Both the position numbers and the translations under genes were made by a program. A model generated the notes under the pieces. That model saw only the letters and a list, made by a program, of their open reading frames with translations, was not told the DNA's origin and made no database searches. A stretch of 64,000 nt of DNA, taken from the NCBI GenBank assembly GCA_031963415.1, contig JASSUI010000001.1, positions 1,860,001 through 1,924,000 on the forward strand, written 5' to 3'. The stretch is from JASSUD01 sp031963415. Lineage in GTDB: Bacteria > Pseudomonadota > Gammaproteobacteria > Burkholderiales > Burkholderiaceae. Numbering within the stretch: position 1 is the first letter of the stretch; the number at the start of each line of letters is the position of its first letter. Below are positions 1-8,425 of the stretch, in pieces.

Positions 1-1
1 G

Positions 2-571
2 GTAGAGCGCATTGCCCATATTGCTTTTCAGGCTGCGCAAAAACGCAGTAAAAAACTCACGAGTGTTGATAAAGCCAATGTGCTTGAGACTTCTCAGCTG
101 TGGCGTGAGGTGATGAATTCAGTGGCAGCAAGCTATCCAGAAGTAGAGTTATCACATATGTATGTCGATAACGCTGCGATGCAGTTAGTGCGTGCACCAA
201 AATCATTTGACGTGATAGTGACGGGTAATTTGTTTGGTGACATTTTGTCTGACCAAGCAGCGATGCTAACGGGCTCAATTGGCATGCTACCTTCGGCTTC
301 GCTCAATGCGTGTAACCAGGGCTTATACGAACCCTCACATGGCTCCGCACCGGATATAGCAGGACAAGATATCGCTAACCCGCTTGCTACGATTTTGTCA
401 GCTGCGATGATGCTACGTCATTCATTACAGCTTGCCGATGCAGCTAAGCGTATTGAACTAGCAGTAGACAAAACCTTAGCGCTTGGTTTACGTACTGCTG
501 ATATTTGGGAGCCTGGTATGCAAAAAGTGGGTACGAGCGAGATGGGCAATGCAGTGGTGAGTGCGTTATAA
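2..571 (+). CDS. leuB: 3-isopropylmalate dehydrogenase, C-terminal part (5' end outside window)
   Basis: LeuB oxidises and decarboxylates 3-isopropylmalate with NAD in leucine synthesis. About 189 codons are visible and the reading frame is open to the window edge, so the N-terminal half lies upstream. The family signature around NLFGDILSDQAA and the following GSIGMLPSASL segment are intact, as is the EPSHGSAPDIAGQ loop that follows. The C-terminus is of normal extent. Placement directly upstream of asd and fimV matches the Burkholderia leuCDB-asd-fimV order. The partial state is due to the window boundary and not to decay. Confidence 0.95.
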   Translation, partial: VERIAHIAFQAAQKRSKKLTSVDKANVLETSQLWREVMNSVAASYPEVELSHMYVDNAAMQLVRAPKSFDVIVTGNLFGDILSDQAAMLTGSIGMLPSASLNACNQGLYEPSHGSAPDIAGQDIANPLATILSAAMMLRHSLQLADAAKRIELAVDKTLALGLRTADIWEPGMQKVGTSEMGNAVVSAL

Positions 572-626
572 GCTACTTTTATTTCTGCTGCATTAGTGCA
601 TTAGCCCTCATATTTCCTCTTTTAGA

Positions 627-672
627 AGTTAATGAACAGGTTCTTAAAAGATCGTGAACAGGTCCTTAGCAA
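627..672. repeat. Paired termini of dispersed repeat family A
   Basis: Two copies of an end motif of the type GAACAGGTTCTTA / GTGAACAGGTCCTTA lie next to each other in the leuB-asd gap. The same motif bounds the larger palindromic elements at 15332-15520 and 37911-38100. It looks like a remnant or minimal copy lacking the central GTTGGGG part. Confidence 0.45.
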
Positions 673-684
673 ATACATAACCAT

Positions 685-1809
685 ATGAAAACTGTAGGCT
701 TAGTAGGCTGGCGTGGCATGGTCGGCTCAGTGTTGTTGCAACGCATGCAACAAGAGAATGATTTCGCTTTGATTGAGCCGATATTTTTTAGCACGAGCAA
801 TGCGGGCGGAGATGCGCCAGCCTGTGCGAAAAATGAAACCAAACTAAAAGACGCGAATAGCATCGATGATCTGCGTCAGTGCGATATCGTGCTGACTTGC
901 CAAGGTGGTGACTACACCGAGCAAATTTTTCCCAAGCTACGTGCAGCGGGTTGGCAAGGTTATTGGATTGACGCTGCTTCAACGCTACGGATGCACGACG
1001 AAGCATTAATTGTGTTGGATCCGGTTAACCAGCAAGTCATTAAAGATGGATTAGCACGCGGCATCAAGAACTATATCGGCGGTAACTGTACGGTGAGTTT
1101 GTTAATGATGGCACTTAACGGTTTAGTTGCCGCAGGTCAGATCGAATGGATTAGCGCGATGTCGTATCAAGCGGCTTCTGGCGCTGGCGCACAAAATATG
1201 CGCGAGTTATTGCGGCAGATGGGTACGTTGTATGAGGCAGTACAAGCTGATCTCGCTGACCCTGCATCTGCCATTCTTGATATCGATCGACGTGTATTAG
1301 ACGTGATGCAAAGTCCGCAAATGCCGATTGATCACTTCCAAGCCCCGTTGGCAGGTTCGTTATTGCCGTGGATTGATAAAGATTTAGGCGATGGTGTATC
1401 CCGCGAAGAATGGAAGGGTGGCGTTGAAGCAAATAAAATTCTCGGCAAATCTGGCTCATCTACGCGGGACTCAATCTTGCTTGACGGCTTGTGTGTGCGA
1501 GTCGGTTCTATGCGTTGCCATGCCCAAGCTTTAACCATCAAGCTTAAACAAGATATACCACTTAATGAAATTGAGAGCCTGTTAGCAGCAGCGAACGATT
1601 GGGTAAAAGTGGTGCCAAATCAACGCGAGGTAACGTTACGAGAATTAACGCCAGCTTTTGTGACAGGAACGCTAACCGTGCCGGTTGGCCGTTTGCGTAA
1701 GCTTGCGATGGGCGGACATTATTTATCTGCTTTTACAGTAGGCGATCAATTGCTATGGGGAGCGGCCGAACCATTACGGCGCATGTTGCGCATTTTGCTT
1801 GAAGCGTAA
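685..1809 (+). CDS. asd: Aspartate-semialdehyde dehydrogenase
   Basis: This enzyme reduces aspartyl phosphate to aspartate semialdehyde, the branch point to lysine/diaminopimelate, threonine and methionine. At 374 aa it has the usual proteobacterial length. The N-terminal nucleotide loop GLVGWRGMVGS is followed by the active-site segment GGNCTVS (Cys near residue 135), the SYQAASGAGAQNM segment, and the catalytic-His region MRCHAQALTIKL near residue 277. It sits between leuB and fimV as in Burkholderia. Because DAP feeds peptidoglycan, this gene is expected to survive genome reduction. Confidence 0.97.
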   Translation: MKTVGLVGWRGMVGSVLLQRMQQENDFALIEPIFFSTSNAGGDAPACAKNETKLKDANSIDDLRQCDIVLTCQGGDYTEQIFPKLRAAGWQGYWIDAASTLRMHDEALIVLDPVNQQVIKDGLARGIKNYIGGNCTVSLLMMALNGLVAAGQIEWISAMSYQAASGAGAQNMRELLRQMGTLYEAVQADLADPASAILDIDRRVLDVMQSPQMPIDHFQAPLAGSLLPWIDKDLGDGVSREEWKGGVEANKILGKSGSSTRDSILLDGLCVRVGSMRCHAQALTIKLKQDIPLNEIESLLAAANDWVKVVPNQREVTLRELTPAFVTGTLTVPVGRLRKLAMGGHYLSAFTVGDQLLWGAAEPLRRMLRILLEA

Positions 1810-1822
1810 GCCCAGGAACTTC

Positions 1823-1925
1823 TGAAAGAGCGTGGGTAGCAAAAAAATAATAAAGGCTTTCTTGCTGTACTAATGTACTGGTAGCGGAGGCTTGTCTGGC
1901 CTTTGCAATTTTGCAGAGACTCTAA
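1823..1925. repeat. Degenerate dispersed repeat, family B core
   Basis: The asd-fimV gap contains the core TGTACTAATGTACTGGTAGC (1867-1886), nearly identical to the centre of the element at 7014-7135 and related to 20489-20583. The flanking inverted arms seen in better copies are largely lost here. Confidence 0.5.
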
Positions 1926-1949
1926 ATAACGAGTGCAGGGAATTTTGAT

Positions 1950-3488
1950 ATGAATCAGCTAAAGCATAGGTTTCTCTTCGGCGCGCGCCTTCTCAGCCTG
2001 GTGGTGCTTTTAATTCATGGGTTATCTGCATACGCTGCGCCGAGTAAAGCAACTGACGCCTCTGCGTCTGCGCGTTCAAACCAAAACCATTATGCGATAA
2101 AGCCAGGTCAATCTTTGCAAGATGTGGTCGCCGAACTCGCAGAAGCTGGCGTAGTGCGCACGCCTAAAGAGCGGGCTCAATTAACCTCTGCGTTGTTGCA
2201 AGCAAATCCGCGCGCGTTTATTGCTGGTGATCCAAATCGCTTAAGAAAAGATGCAGTTTTAATTTTGCCTCCTGGCTTTGAGCGTCCTCAAGCTGCATTG
2301 CCTACAGCTCCAGCTGAGAAGCCTTCGCTGCCAAGTAGCGAGGCGCTAGCTGAAACTGACACACAAACTCAATCTGAGGAACAAGCTGTTGCATCACCAG
2401 TATCATCAGCATCATCAGTATCTACCCCACCACCAGCAGAGCAGCAAACATCTAGCGCGGCACCTGTCTCTGCCACTGTTGCAGCGGCTCCTCCTGCGAT
2501 TTCAGCTTCTTCTACGTCAGCTAAAGTGCTCGCGATGCTCTCAAGCTGGCATCCTCAATTTACTTCAATACCCAAAGCGTTGATGTTTGTGATGGCGGCG
2601 TTAGTGTCGGTATTGCTCGTGTTGATTTTGAGCCTCTTCGGCCATCGCCGCATTCAAAGGCGTATGAACGAACAGCGTACGCCTTCTATTGTCCCCATAT
2701 CAACTAGTGAGAGTGAGCTAACTCAAGAGCCCTCAGAAGTTGATCAGATGATGGCTCAGGTAGCTTCATGGGCGCAACAACATCCGCCGGCGTTGCTGCC
2801 GCCAGCGCCTTCTTCGCCAGTTGAGCAAGTTAGTGCAGAAGTTCCTCACTCGCCTACCACCCATTTAACAGAAGAAGCACAGCCTGATTTAGATGACGTT
2901 CAACAACCTCTAACTGGTGCTACGCCATCTACAGAGCGACAGGGAGGGGCTAATTTATCTGAACCGACATCGCCTGCAGTACCCCCTGCAGTTGAAACGT
3001 TAGCATCACCTTCTATATTGCGAGAGGTCAACGAAGCTGAACTCAACAAACTTGAAAAAGTAAATGAAGCGATCAATCTTGGTGATATGGAAAGTGCGCG
3101 TGCATTGATTAGTGAAGTCACTGAGCTGGTGCAAGCGCGCTTAGTCGCAGAACAAACTAAGCAGGCCCCAATAGATTCTGCGGCGGATGAGATAGAGGAA
3201 ATTAGCACGATACAAAAAGAAGAGCAGCAGCAAACCGTATCTAGCGCACCTGATGCTGAACCATTGCACACAATCGACTTACCATCTGAGACAACGGAAT
3301 CACCTCCAGACACTTATGCAGAAAAAATGGTGACTATTGAGCGCAACAAACTTGCGTTGGTTGGAGAGTATCTTAAACTCGGTGATACAGAAGGAGCGCG
3401 CTTATTAGCGCAGGAAGTAACGGCGTCAACCGACGCTAATCTACGCGCGAGGGCAGAGCAGATATTAATATCCTTACCTACAAGTTAA
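1950..3488 (+). CDS. fimV: FimV-like peptidoglycan-binding inner-membrane protein (short form)
   Basis: FimV proteins are polar organisers that affect type IV pilus assembly and cell-pole localisation. The 512-aa product has a signal-like N-terminus ending ALS/AYA near residue 30, a LysM-type segment (YAIKPGQSLQDVV to LILPPG, about residues 48-110), and a Pro/Ala/Ser linker. One membrane helix lies near residues 207-230. A long acidic linker leads to two copies of a helical motif, NLGDMESARALISEV and KLGDTEGARLLAQEV; the C-terminal one is the typical FimV end. Burkholderia FimV is usually much longer, so the linker regions have shrunk. The position between asd and truA is the standard one. 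Identification is firm; the function in this organism is inferred. Confidence 0.85.
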   Translation: MNQLKHRFLFGARLLSLVVLLIHGLSAYAAPSKATDASASARSNQNHYAIKPGQSLQDVVAELAEAGVVRTPKERAQLTSALLQANPRAFIAGDPNRLRKDAVLILPPGFERPQAALPTAPAEKPSLPSSEALAETDTQTQSEEQAVASPVSSASSVSTPPPAEQQTSSAAPVSATVAAAPPAISASSTSAKVLAMLSSWHPQFTSIPKALMFVMAALVSVLLVLILSLFGHRRIQRRMNEQRTPSIVPISTSESELTQEPSEVDQMMAQVASWAQQHPPALLPPAPSSPVEQVSAEVPHSPTTHLTEEAQPDLDDVQQPLTGATPSTERQGGANLSEPTSPAVPPAVETLASPSILREVNEAELNKLEKVNEAINLGDMESARALISEVTELVQARLVAEQTKQAPIDSAADEIEEISTIQKEEQQQTVSSAPDAEPLHTIDLPSETTESPPDTYAEKMVTIERNKLALVGEYLKLGDTEGARLLAQEVTASTDANLRARAEQILISLPTS

Positions 3489-3495
3489 TCTTTAG

Positions 3496-3536
3496 CACCT
3501 GCTCATCCTCTTCTAAAAGAAGAGGATGAGCAGGTG
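3496..3536. terminator. Perfect 19-bp hairpin after fimV
   Basis: CACCTGCTCATCCTCTTCT is followed after three bases by its exact reverse complement. There is no T-run, so it is not a classical intrinsic terminator. Its outer sequence (CCTGCTCAT) matches the ends of repeat family A, so it may be a minimal head-to-head copy that also ends fimV transcription. Confidence 0.6.
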
Positions 3537-3609
3537 TTGAGAACCACTTCATGCTTTAAGCCTTCTAGCTCAATCAGGGTATTTCTACGCCCCCAATAAA
3601 TTCTACGTA

Positions 3610-4419
3610 ATGCAAGAAATCACGCGCATCGCGCTTAGTGTGCAATATGATGGTGCTGCTTTTTCAGGATGGCAGTCTCAAGTCCATGGTCGTACTGTGC
3701 AAGATAATTTAGAGCAGGCGATAGCCAAATTTGCCACGCAGTCGCTGACCACCATTGCAGCAGGGCGGACTGATACAGGTGTTCATGCGTTAGGCCAAGT
3801 AGTGCATTTTGATACGGTGCTGCAACGACCTGAGGCTGCTTGGGTGCGTGGAATTAATACCTTTTTGCCATCGACAATCGCAGTACAGTGGGCAAAGCCG
3901 ATGCCTTCGACTTTCCATGCTCGCTTTAGTGCCGTTGAGCGTACCTATTATTATGTGCTCTATATTGCTCCGGTTCGTTCACCTTTGTTAACAGGCCGTG
4001 CTGGTTGGGTTTATACACCGTTGGATGTTTCTGCGATGCAGCGTGCGGCACAGGTGTTGATAGGAGAGCATGATTTTTCTGCTTTTCGCGCATCTCAATG
4101 TCAAGCTAAATCCCCCATTAAACATTTATCTGCGCTGGATATTAAAGCGCAAGGCCATTTCGTTTATTTCCGTTTTCGCGCTAATGCTTTCTTGCATCAT
4201 ATGGTGCGCAATATCATGGGCTGTTTAATTAGTGTAGGCCGCACGCAGCATTCAGTAGAGTGGTTGCAAACAGTATTAGCTGGACGCAGCCGATGCGCAG
4301 CAGCGCCTACTTTTATGGCGGATGGTTTGTATCTTGCGCAAATTGGTTATCCGGCTGAATTTGGTGTGCCTCTTCCGAATTTGAACGATTGGCCGTGGAG
4401 TGGGATATGGAAGAATTAA
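3610..4419 (+). CDS. truA: tRNA pseudouridine(38-40) synthase TruA
   Basis: TruA isomerises uridines 38, 39 and 40 in the tRNA anticodon arm. The 269-aa length is typical. The catalytic Asp lies in the motif AGRTDTGVHA (Asp about residue 55), preceded by the N-terminal YDGAAFSGWQ motif. The FRFRANAFLHHMVRNI segment of the C-terminal half is intact. The gene overlaps the start of trpF by 13 bases, which suggests co-translation. Its place between fimV and trpF is the standard Burkholderia order. Confidence 0.96.
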   Translation: MQEITRIALSVQYDGAAFSGWQSQVHGRTVQDNLEQAIAKFATQSLTTIAAGRTDTGVHALGQVVHFDTVLQRPEAAWVRGINTFLPSTIAVQWAKPMPSTFHARFSAVERTYYYVLYIAPVRSPLLTGRAGWVYTPLDVSAMQRAAQVLIGEHDFSAFRASQCQAKSPIKHLSALDIKAQGHFVYFRFRANAFLHHMVRNIMGCLISVGRTQHSVEWLQTVLAGRSRCAAAPTFMADGLYLAQIGYPAEFGVPLPNLNDWPWSGIWKN

Positions 4420-5099
4420 AAAAGGTATCGTCCGTCCGCACGCGCATCAAATTATGCGGACTGTCACGCCCCACTGAAGTTTGCGAAGCAGTAGCGCTAG
4501 GCGTCGATGCGATAGGTCTAGTGTTTTATCCGCCAAGTCCCCGTGCCGTTAGCATTGAGCAGGCAGCTCAATTAGCTTGTTATGTGCCTCCATTTGTTTC
4601 TATCGTGGGGCTTTTTGTCAATGCGACTGAGGAGATGGTGCATCAAGTGACCGATGCAGTGCCACTCACTATGTTGCAATTTCATGGCGACGAAACACCT
4701 CAAACATGTGAAACCTTGGCCGCGATAGCAAAATTGCCGTGGTTGCGTGCGGTGCGTATCGGAAGCGATACGACAGCGACTGAGTTAACGGAGATAGCGC
4801 AGGCGTATACAGCAGCAAACGGTTTAGTGCTGGATGCGTTGACAGAAAATTACGGCGGCAGTGGGAAGACCTTCGATTGGTCATTAATTCCCTCAGCGTT
4901 AAGACCTCGGATTATCTTAAGCGGCGGTCTGCACGCGCTTAATGTAGGCGAAGCCATGACGCAAGTACAGCCTTATGCGGTGGATGTATCAAGCGGTGTC
5001 GAAGTGCCAGCGGTCAAAGGTCTTAAAGATCCTGCGCGAATGAAAGATTTTGTCCAAGCTGTGCGTGCTGCGGATATAGTGCGTATTTCAGCGCTTTAA
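4407..5099 (+). CDS. trpF: Phosphoribosylanthranilate isomerase
   Basis: TrpF converts N-(5-phosphoribosyl)anthranilate to the deoxyribulose form in tryptophan synthesis. The catalytic Cys is in RIKLCGL near the N-terminus and the general-acid Asp in LVLDALT. The phosphate loops GGSGKTFDW and ILSGGL, and the closing VDVSSGVE motif, are all present. I chose ATG 4407 because GGAG at 4397-4400 lies six bases upstream; an in-frame TTG at 4389 is possible but has no clear ribosome site. The gene is about 230 aa, normal for the family. The next trp gene is displaced by the ompW pair. Confidence 0.95.
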   Translation: MEELKKVSSVRTRIKLCGLSRPTEVCEAVALGVDAIGLVFYPPSPRAVSIEQAAQLACYVPPFVSIVGLFVNATEEMVHQVTDAVPLTMLQFHGDETPQTCETLAAIAKLPWLRAVRIGSDTTATELTEIAQAYTAANGLVLDALTENYGGSGKTFDWSLIPSALRPRIILSGGLHALNVGEAMTQVQPYAVDVSSGVEVPAVKGLKDPARMKDFVQAVRAADIVRISAL

Positions 5100-5154
5100 T
5101 TTTTTCTGATGATGTTTTGTTATTTGATGCAGTGGTTGAAATTTAATATTTACA

Positions 5155-5198
5155 AAATTAAAGGGCCAATTCTCTGATGAGAGTTAGCCCTTTAATTT
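5155..5198. terminator. Bidirectional terminator between trpF and ompW genes
   Basis: AAATTAAAGGGC (5155-5166) and GCCCTTTAATTT (5187-5198) form a 12-bp perfect stem. A small CTCT/AGAG hairpin sits in the loop. A/T tracts flank both sides, and the converging genes trpF (+) and ompW (-) end on either side, so it probably ends both transcripts. Confidence 0.75.
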
Positions 5199-5211
5199 AA
5201 GAGATATCGTT

Positions 5212-5913
5212 TTAGAAACGATAACCAATGTTCAAATAAGTCACCACAGGATTCAATTTAATCTGTGTTTTATTACGCAACACAAATGGCTCGTCATCTG
5301 GGACGGTAATGGTGGTCTCTGTGTTAGCAATTGTTTTTAACGGCATATAAGAAATGGAGAAGCCGCCTATCCAATTTTTATTGAATTGATACGACAACCC
5401 ACCATTCAAAACGGGAGCCCATTTATTTTTAAAAGAAATTCGCTGGGTCGTAAATGCAGCAGGCGCGCTTTCTTGGCTATCAAACCAAACTCGACTGATA
5501 CCAATACCCACATAAGGGCGCAATTTTTCTTGTGCGTCGAAGAAATAGTATTTCAACAAGAGCGAAGCATTTTTCTGGCGTAGCGAGGTGAGGTCAACGG
5601 TAGTTTCAGCAGCATCGATGCCATTTACATCAAAACGGGCTGGCGTGTTAAGCGCTAACTCTCCAGCTAGATGATGGGTGAAGAAATAAGTGCCAGTCAA
5701 ACCAAGGGTATCGGCGTCCCCGAGCGTCAATTTGCTATTGTAGGGTCCAGAGGATACGCCCTCGAGAATGGTTTCCCCAACAGCTTGGTTACCACTTTGC
5801 GTTCTAAAATGGTTCCAGCCAGCACTTAAGACAAAGTCACCAGTTGATTGTGCTTGCGCTGTTGCAGCACCAATCAGAATGGTAAATGCGGCAAAAATAT
5901 TTCTGAGTTTCAT
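5212..5913 (-). CDS. OmpW-family outer membrane protein (copy 1)
   Basis: This is a predicted eight-stranded beta-barrel of the outer membrane. The N-terminal signal peptide ends at AQAQS near residue 22. The mature protein opens with GDFVLSAGWNHF, as in OmpW proteins, and ends with the NIGYRF motif, whose terminal Phe is required by the BAM machinery. Length is 233 aa, within the family range. It is about half identical by eye to the neighbouring copy at 5957-6673 and lies 43 bases downstream of it on the same strand, so the two are a tandem duplication. OmpW proteins transport small hydrophobic compounds; the substrate here is unknown. Confidence 0.85.
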   Translation of the reverse strand: MKLRNIFAAFTILIGAATAQAQSTGDFVLSAGWNHFRTQSGNQAVGETILEGVSSGPYNSKLTLGDADTLGLTGTYFFTHHLAGELALNTPARFDVNGIDAAETTVDLTSLRQKNASLLLKYYFFDAQEKLRPYVGIGISRVWFDSQESAPAAFTTQRISFKNKWAPVLNGGLSYQFNKNWIGGFSISYMPLKTIANTETTITVPDDEPFVLRNKTQIKLNPVVTYLNIGYRF

Positions 5914-5956
5914 TAAATTTCCTCTTATATGGTTCGCAATTTAAAGCGCTACCGTA

Positions 5957-6673
5957 CTAAAAGCGATAGCCAATACTAAGTTGGGTTATCACAGGATTTA
6001 ACCTAACCTGTGTTTTATTCAGTAGAAATTGTGGATGTTTACCTGGTCGCGGTGCGATGTCGATGACGCTATGGGTGGTAGCCATCGTTTCTAAAGGCAT
6101 ATAGGAAATAGAGAAGCTACCTATCCAGTGTTTATTGAATTGGTAAGATAGCCCACCCTTTAAAACAGGAGCCCATTTGTTTTGGAAAGAAGTTTGGTGG
6201 GCTGTAATCAGTATACCTTGCTGTTCCTCCGCGTATTGGCTATCAAATAAAGCCCGACTTATGCCGACGCCAACATACGGACGAAACTTTTCTTGTGGGT
6301 TGGAGAAATAATATTTCAGCAAGATTGAGGCATTTCTCTGATGTATGTTGGAGAGGTTGGCGTAATCGTATTTAGCCTCTACACCGTCTCCCTCAAAACG
6401 TGCGGGTGTGGTAAGTGTTAGCTCGCCAGCTATATGATCGGTAAAAAAATAAGAGCCAGTTAGACTAAAAGCATCTGCATCACTGAGAGTCAATCTGTCA
6501 GTGTAAGTATAAGTCTCGCCTTCAGAGGTGGTATCTCCAATAGATTGACTTCCACTCTGCGTTCTAAAATGATTCCAACCAACACTTAAAATAAAGTCAC
6601 CGGCTGATTGCGCGTGCACCGCAGTGGCACCACTCAAAACTGCAATTACGACAAGAGCATCTCTGAACTTCAT
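5957..6673 (-). CDS. OmpW-family outer membrane protein (copy 2)
   Basis: Paralogue of the preceding gene, 238 aa, and the first of the pair to be transcribed. It has a signal peptide ending VHAQS, then GDFILSVGWNHF, a barrel with alternating hydrophobic strands (LLKYYFSNPQEKFRPYVG is shared with its neighbour), and the C-terminal SIGYRF barrel signal. The two copies differ mainly in the extracellular-loop segments, for example around residues 35-55 and 195-215. That is expected for surface-exposed loops under diversifying pressure. AT-rich DNA with no other gene lies upstream (6674-7180), where the promoter should be. Confidence 0.85.
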   Translation of the reverse strand: MKFRDALVVIAVLSGATAVHAQSAGDFILSVGWNHFRTQSGSQSIGDTTSEGETYTYTDRLTLSDADAFSLTGSYFFTDHIAGELTLTTPARFEGDGVEAKYDYANLSNIHQRNASILLKYYFSNPQEKFRPYVGVGISRALFDSQYAEEQQGILITAHQTSFQNKWAPVLKGGLSYQFNKHWIGSFSISYMPLETMATTHSVIDIAPRPGKHPQFLLNKTQVRLNPVITQLSIGYRF

Positions 6674-7013
6674 TGATTTTCCTTTATCTTATTGAACAAC
6701 TGTAGTGATCACCATACGGTATGACCATTGCTAAGGGGATATACCAAAATTTCTGAATTTAAGAATCGAATTCTAATGTTTTTATCTGAGACTTAGGTGG
6801 GTGTTGCAATTTTGATTTAATAAAACAAGCTATGCGGCTTATTGATAGGGAAAGAGGTTAACTCTTATTGGAATAAGAAGGATAGAAACGAGTCAGGGCA
6901 ATAATGATGAGAAGCATCATTTAGCTAACGATTAAACAGAGCTAAGTTATAGTAAGAGTAATCAGTTAAATAAGTGGTATGAGATTGCAGATCAATATCG
7001 CTATAGGAACTTA

Positions 7014-7135
7014 AGAAAGTGCTGAATAAATCGGGAGCGGCAGGATAAACAACTGCAGTTTCTCTTCTTTGCATTGAGTACTAATGTACTGGCAGCAGAG
7101 GCATTCTTTGCTGCCAATTTATTTAGCGCTTTCCC
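7014..7135. repeat. Dispersed inverted repeat, family B (copy B1)
   Basis: GAAAGTGCTGAATAAATCGGG opens and the imperfect reverse complement AATTTATTTAGCGCTTTCC closes this element of about 120 bp. The centre is GTACTAATGTACTGGCAGC. It fills part of the 6674-7198 gene-free stretch. The rest of that stretch is AT-rich DNA in which I see only presumed promoters for the ompW pair and trpB. Confidence 0.7.
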
Positions 7136-7198
7136 ATAGCATGTAGCGCTAGTTAAAAGGCGTTAATTTTTTAAATAGCTTGTGTGAGAAAAAGGGTG

Positions 7199-8392
7199 AT
7201 GTATAACTTGCCTGATAACAATGGCCATTTTGGTATTTATGGCGGTGTATTCGTAGCGGAAACGTTAGTTTATGCGCTAAATGAGTTGCGTGATGCTTAC
7301 GCGAAGTATTGTAGCGATGCTGATTTTATTGCTGAGTATCAGTATGAACTGAAGCATTTTGTAGGCCGTCCTTCTCCGATCTACCATGCACAGCGTCTGA
7401 GTGAAAAGCTTGGTGGGGCGCAAATTTATCTTAAACGTGAAGACCTAAACCATACGGGCGCCCACAAAATAAACAATGTGATCGGCCAAGCGCTGTTAGC
7501 GCGACGAATGCGTAAACCGCGGGTGATTGCAGAAACGGGGGCAGGGCAGCATGGAGTCGCAACGGCGACGATCGCTGCGCGCTTTGGCATGCAATGCGTG
7601 ATCTATATGGGCGCTGAAGATATGCGTCGTCAAGCAGCCAATGTTTATCGAATGAGATTGCTTGGAGCTCACGTTGAACCCGTTGAATCAGGCACGCAAA
7701 CGTTAAAGGATGCATTGAATGAAGCATTGCGTGATTGGGTCGCGCATGTTGACGATACTTTTTACATCATTGGCACAGTGGCGGGCCCACACCCATACCC
7801 GATGATGGTGCGCGATTTTCAGCGGGTGATCGGCGACGAATGTAAAGTCCAAATGCCGCAAATGATTGGGCGCCAGCCCGATGTGGTGATCGCCTGTGTC
7901 GGTGGCGGTTCAAATGCAATGGGTATTTTTTATCCGTATTTAGACGACAAACAAGTGCAATTAATTGGCGTTGAGGCAGCCGGTGAAGGGCTTGATACAG
8001 GTCAGCATGCGGCTTCATTGAGCGCGGGCTCACCAGGAGTCTTACATGGTAATCGCACGTATTTATTGCAAGATCAGCATGGGCAAATTCTCAATACGCA
8101 TTCTGTATCAGCTGGGCTTGATTATCCGGGTGTCGGCCCCGAACATGCTTGGCTTAAAGATACAGGCCGTGCGCAATATGTCGGGATCAACGATGAAGAG
8201 GCTTTACAAGCTTTTCACGAATGCTGCCGAATTGAAGGTATTATCCCCGCACTCGAATCGAGCCATGCGCTTGCCTACGCTCTTAAGCTCGCGCCAGCGC
8301 TTACGCCAGATAAAGTATTGTTAGTGAATTTATCTGGGCGGGGAGATAAAGACATGCACACGGTAGCCGAGCGTGCCGGTCTTGCGTGGTAA
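7199..8392 (+). CDS. trpB: Tryptophan synthase beta subunit
   Basis: TrpB joins indole and serine to make tryptophan using PLP. The PLP lysine lies in HTGAHKINN (near residue 90), the phosphate-binding loop is GGGSNAMG, and the AETGAGQHGVA and HSVSAGLDYPGVGPEH segments are complete. ATG 7199 gives 397 aa and the standard MYNLPD start. An upstream in-frame GTG at 7184 lacks a better ribosome site. It is followed closely by trpA. The usual trpF-trpB adjacency is broken by the ompW pair and a family B repeat, so trpBA probably has its own promoter. Confidence 0.97.
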   Translation: MYNLPDNNGHFGIYGGVFVAETLVYALNELRDAYAKYCSDADFIAEYQYELKHFVGRPSPIYHAQRLSEKLGGAQIYLKREDLNHTGAHKINNVIGQALLARRMRKPRVIAETGAGQHGVATATIAARFGMQCVIYMGAEDMRRQAANVYRMRLLGAHVEPVESGTQTLKDALNEALRDWVAHVDDTFYIIGTVAGPHPYPMMVRDFQRVIGDECKVQMPQMIGRQPDVVIACVGGGSNAMGIFYPYLDDKQVQLIGVEAAGEGLDTGQHAASLSAGSPGVLHGNRTYLLQDQHGQILNTHSVSAGLDYPGVGPEHAWLKDTGRAQYVGINDEEALQAFHECCRIEGIIPALESSHALAYALKLAPALTPDKVLLVNLSGRGDKDMHTVAERAGLAW

Positions 8393-8425
8393 GTTGATCA
8401 AGCTTTGTTTTAATCAAAAAATTTT

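Noticed and set aside
2900..3313. 137-codon open frame on the minus strand inside fimV
   Set aside because: Shadow of the fimV linker region; low-complexity composition follows from the sense-strand codons.
3997..4406. trp leader or attenuator before trpF
   Set aside because: trpF starts inside truA; there is no leader peptide rich in Trp or competing hairpins.
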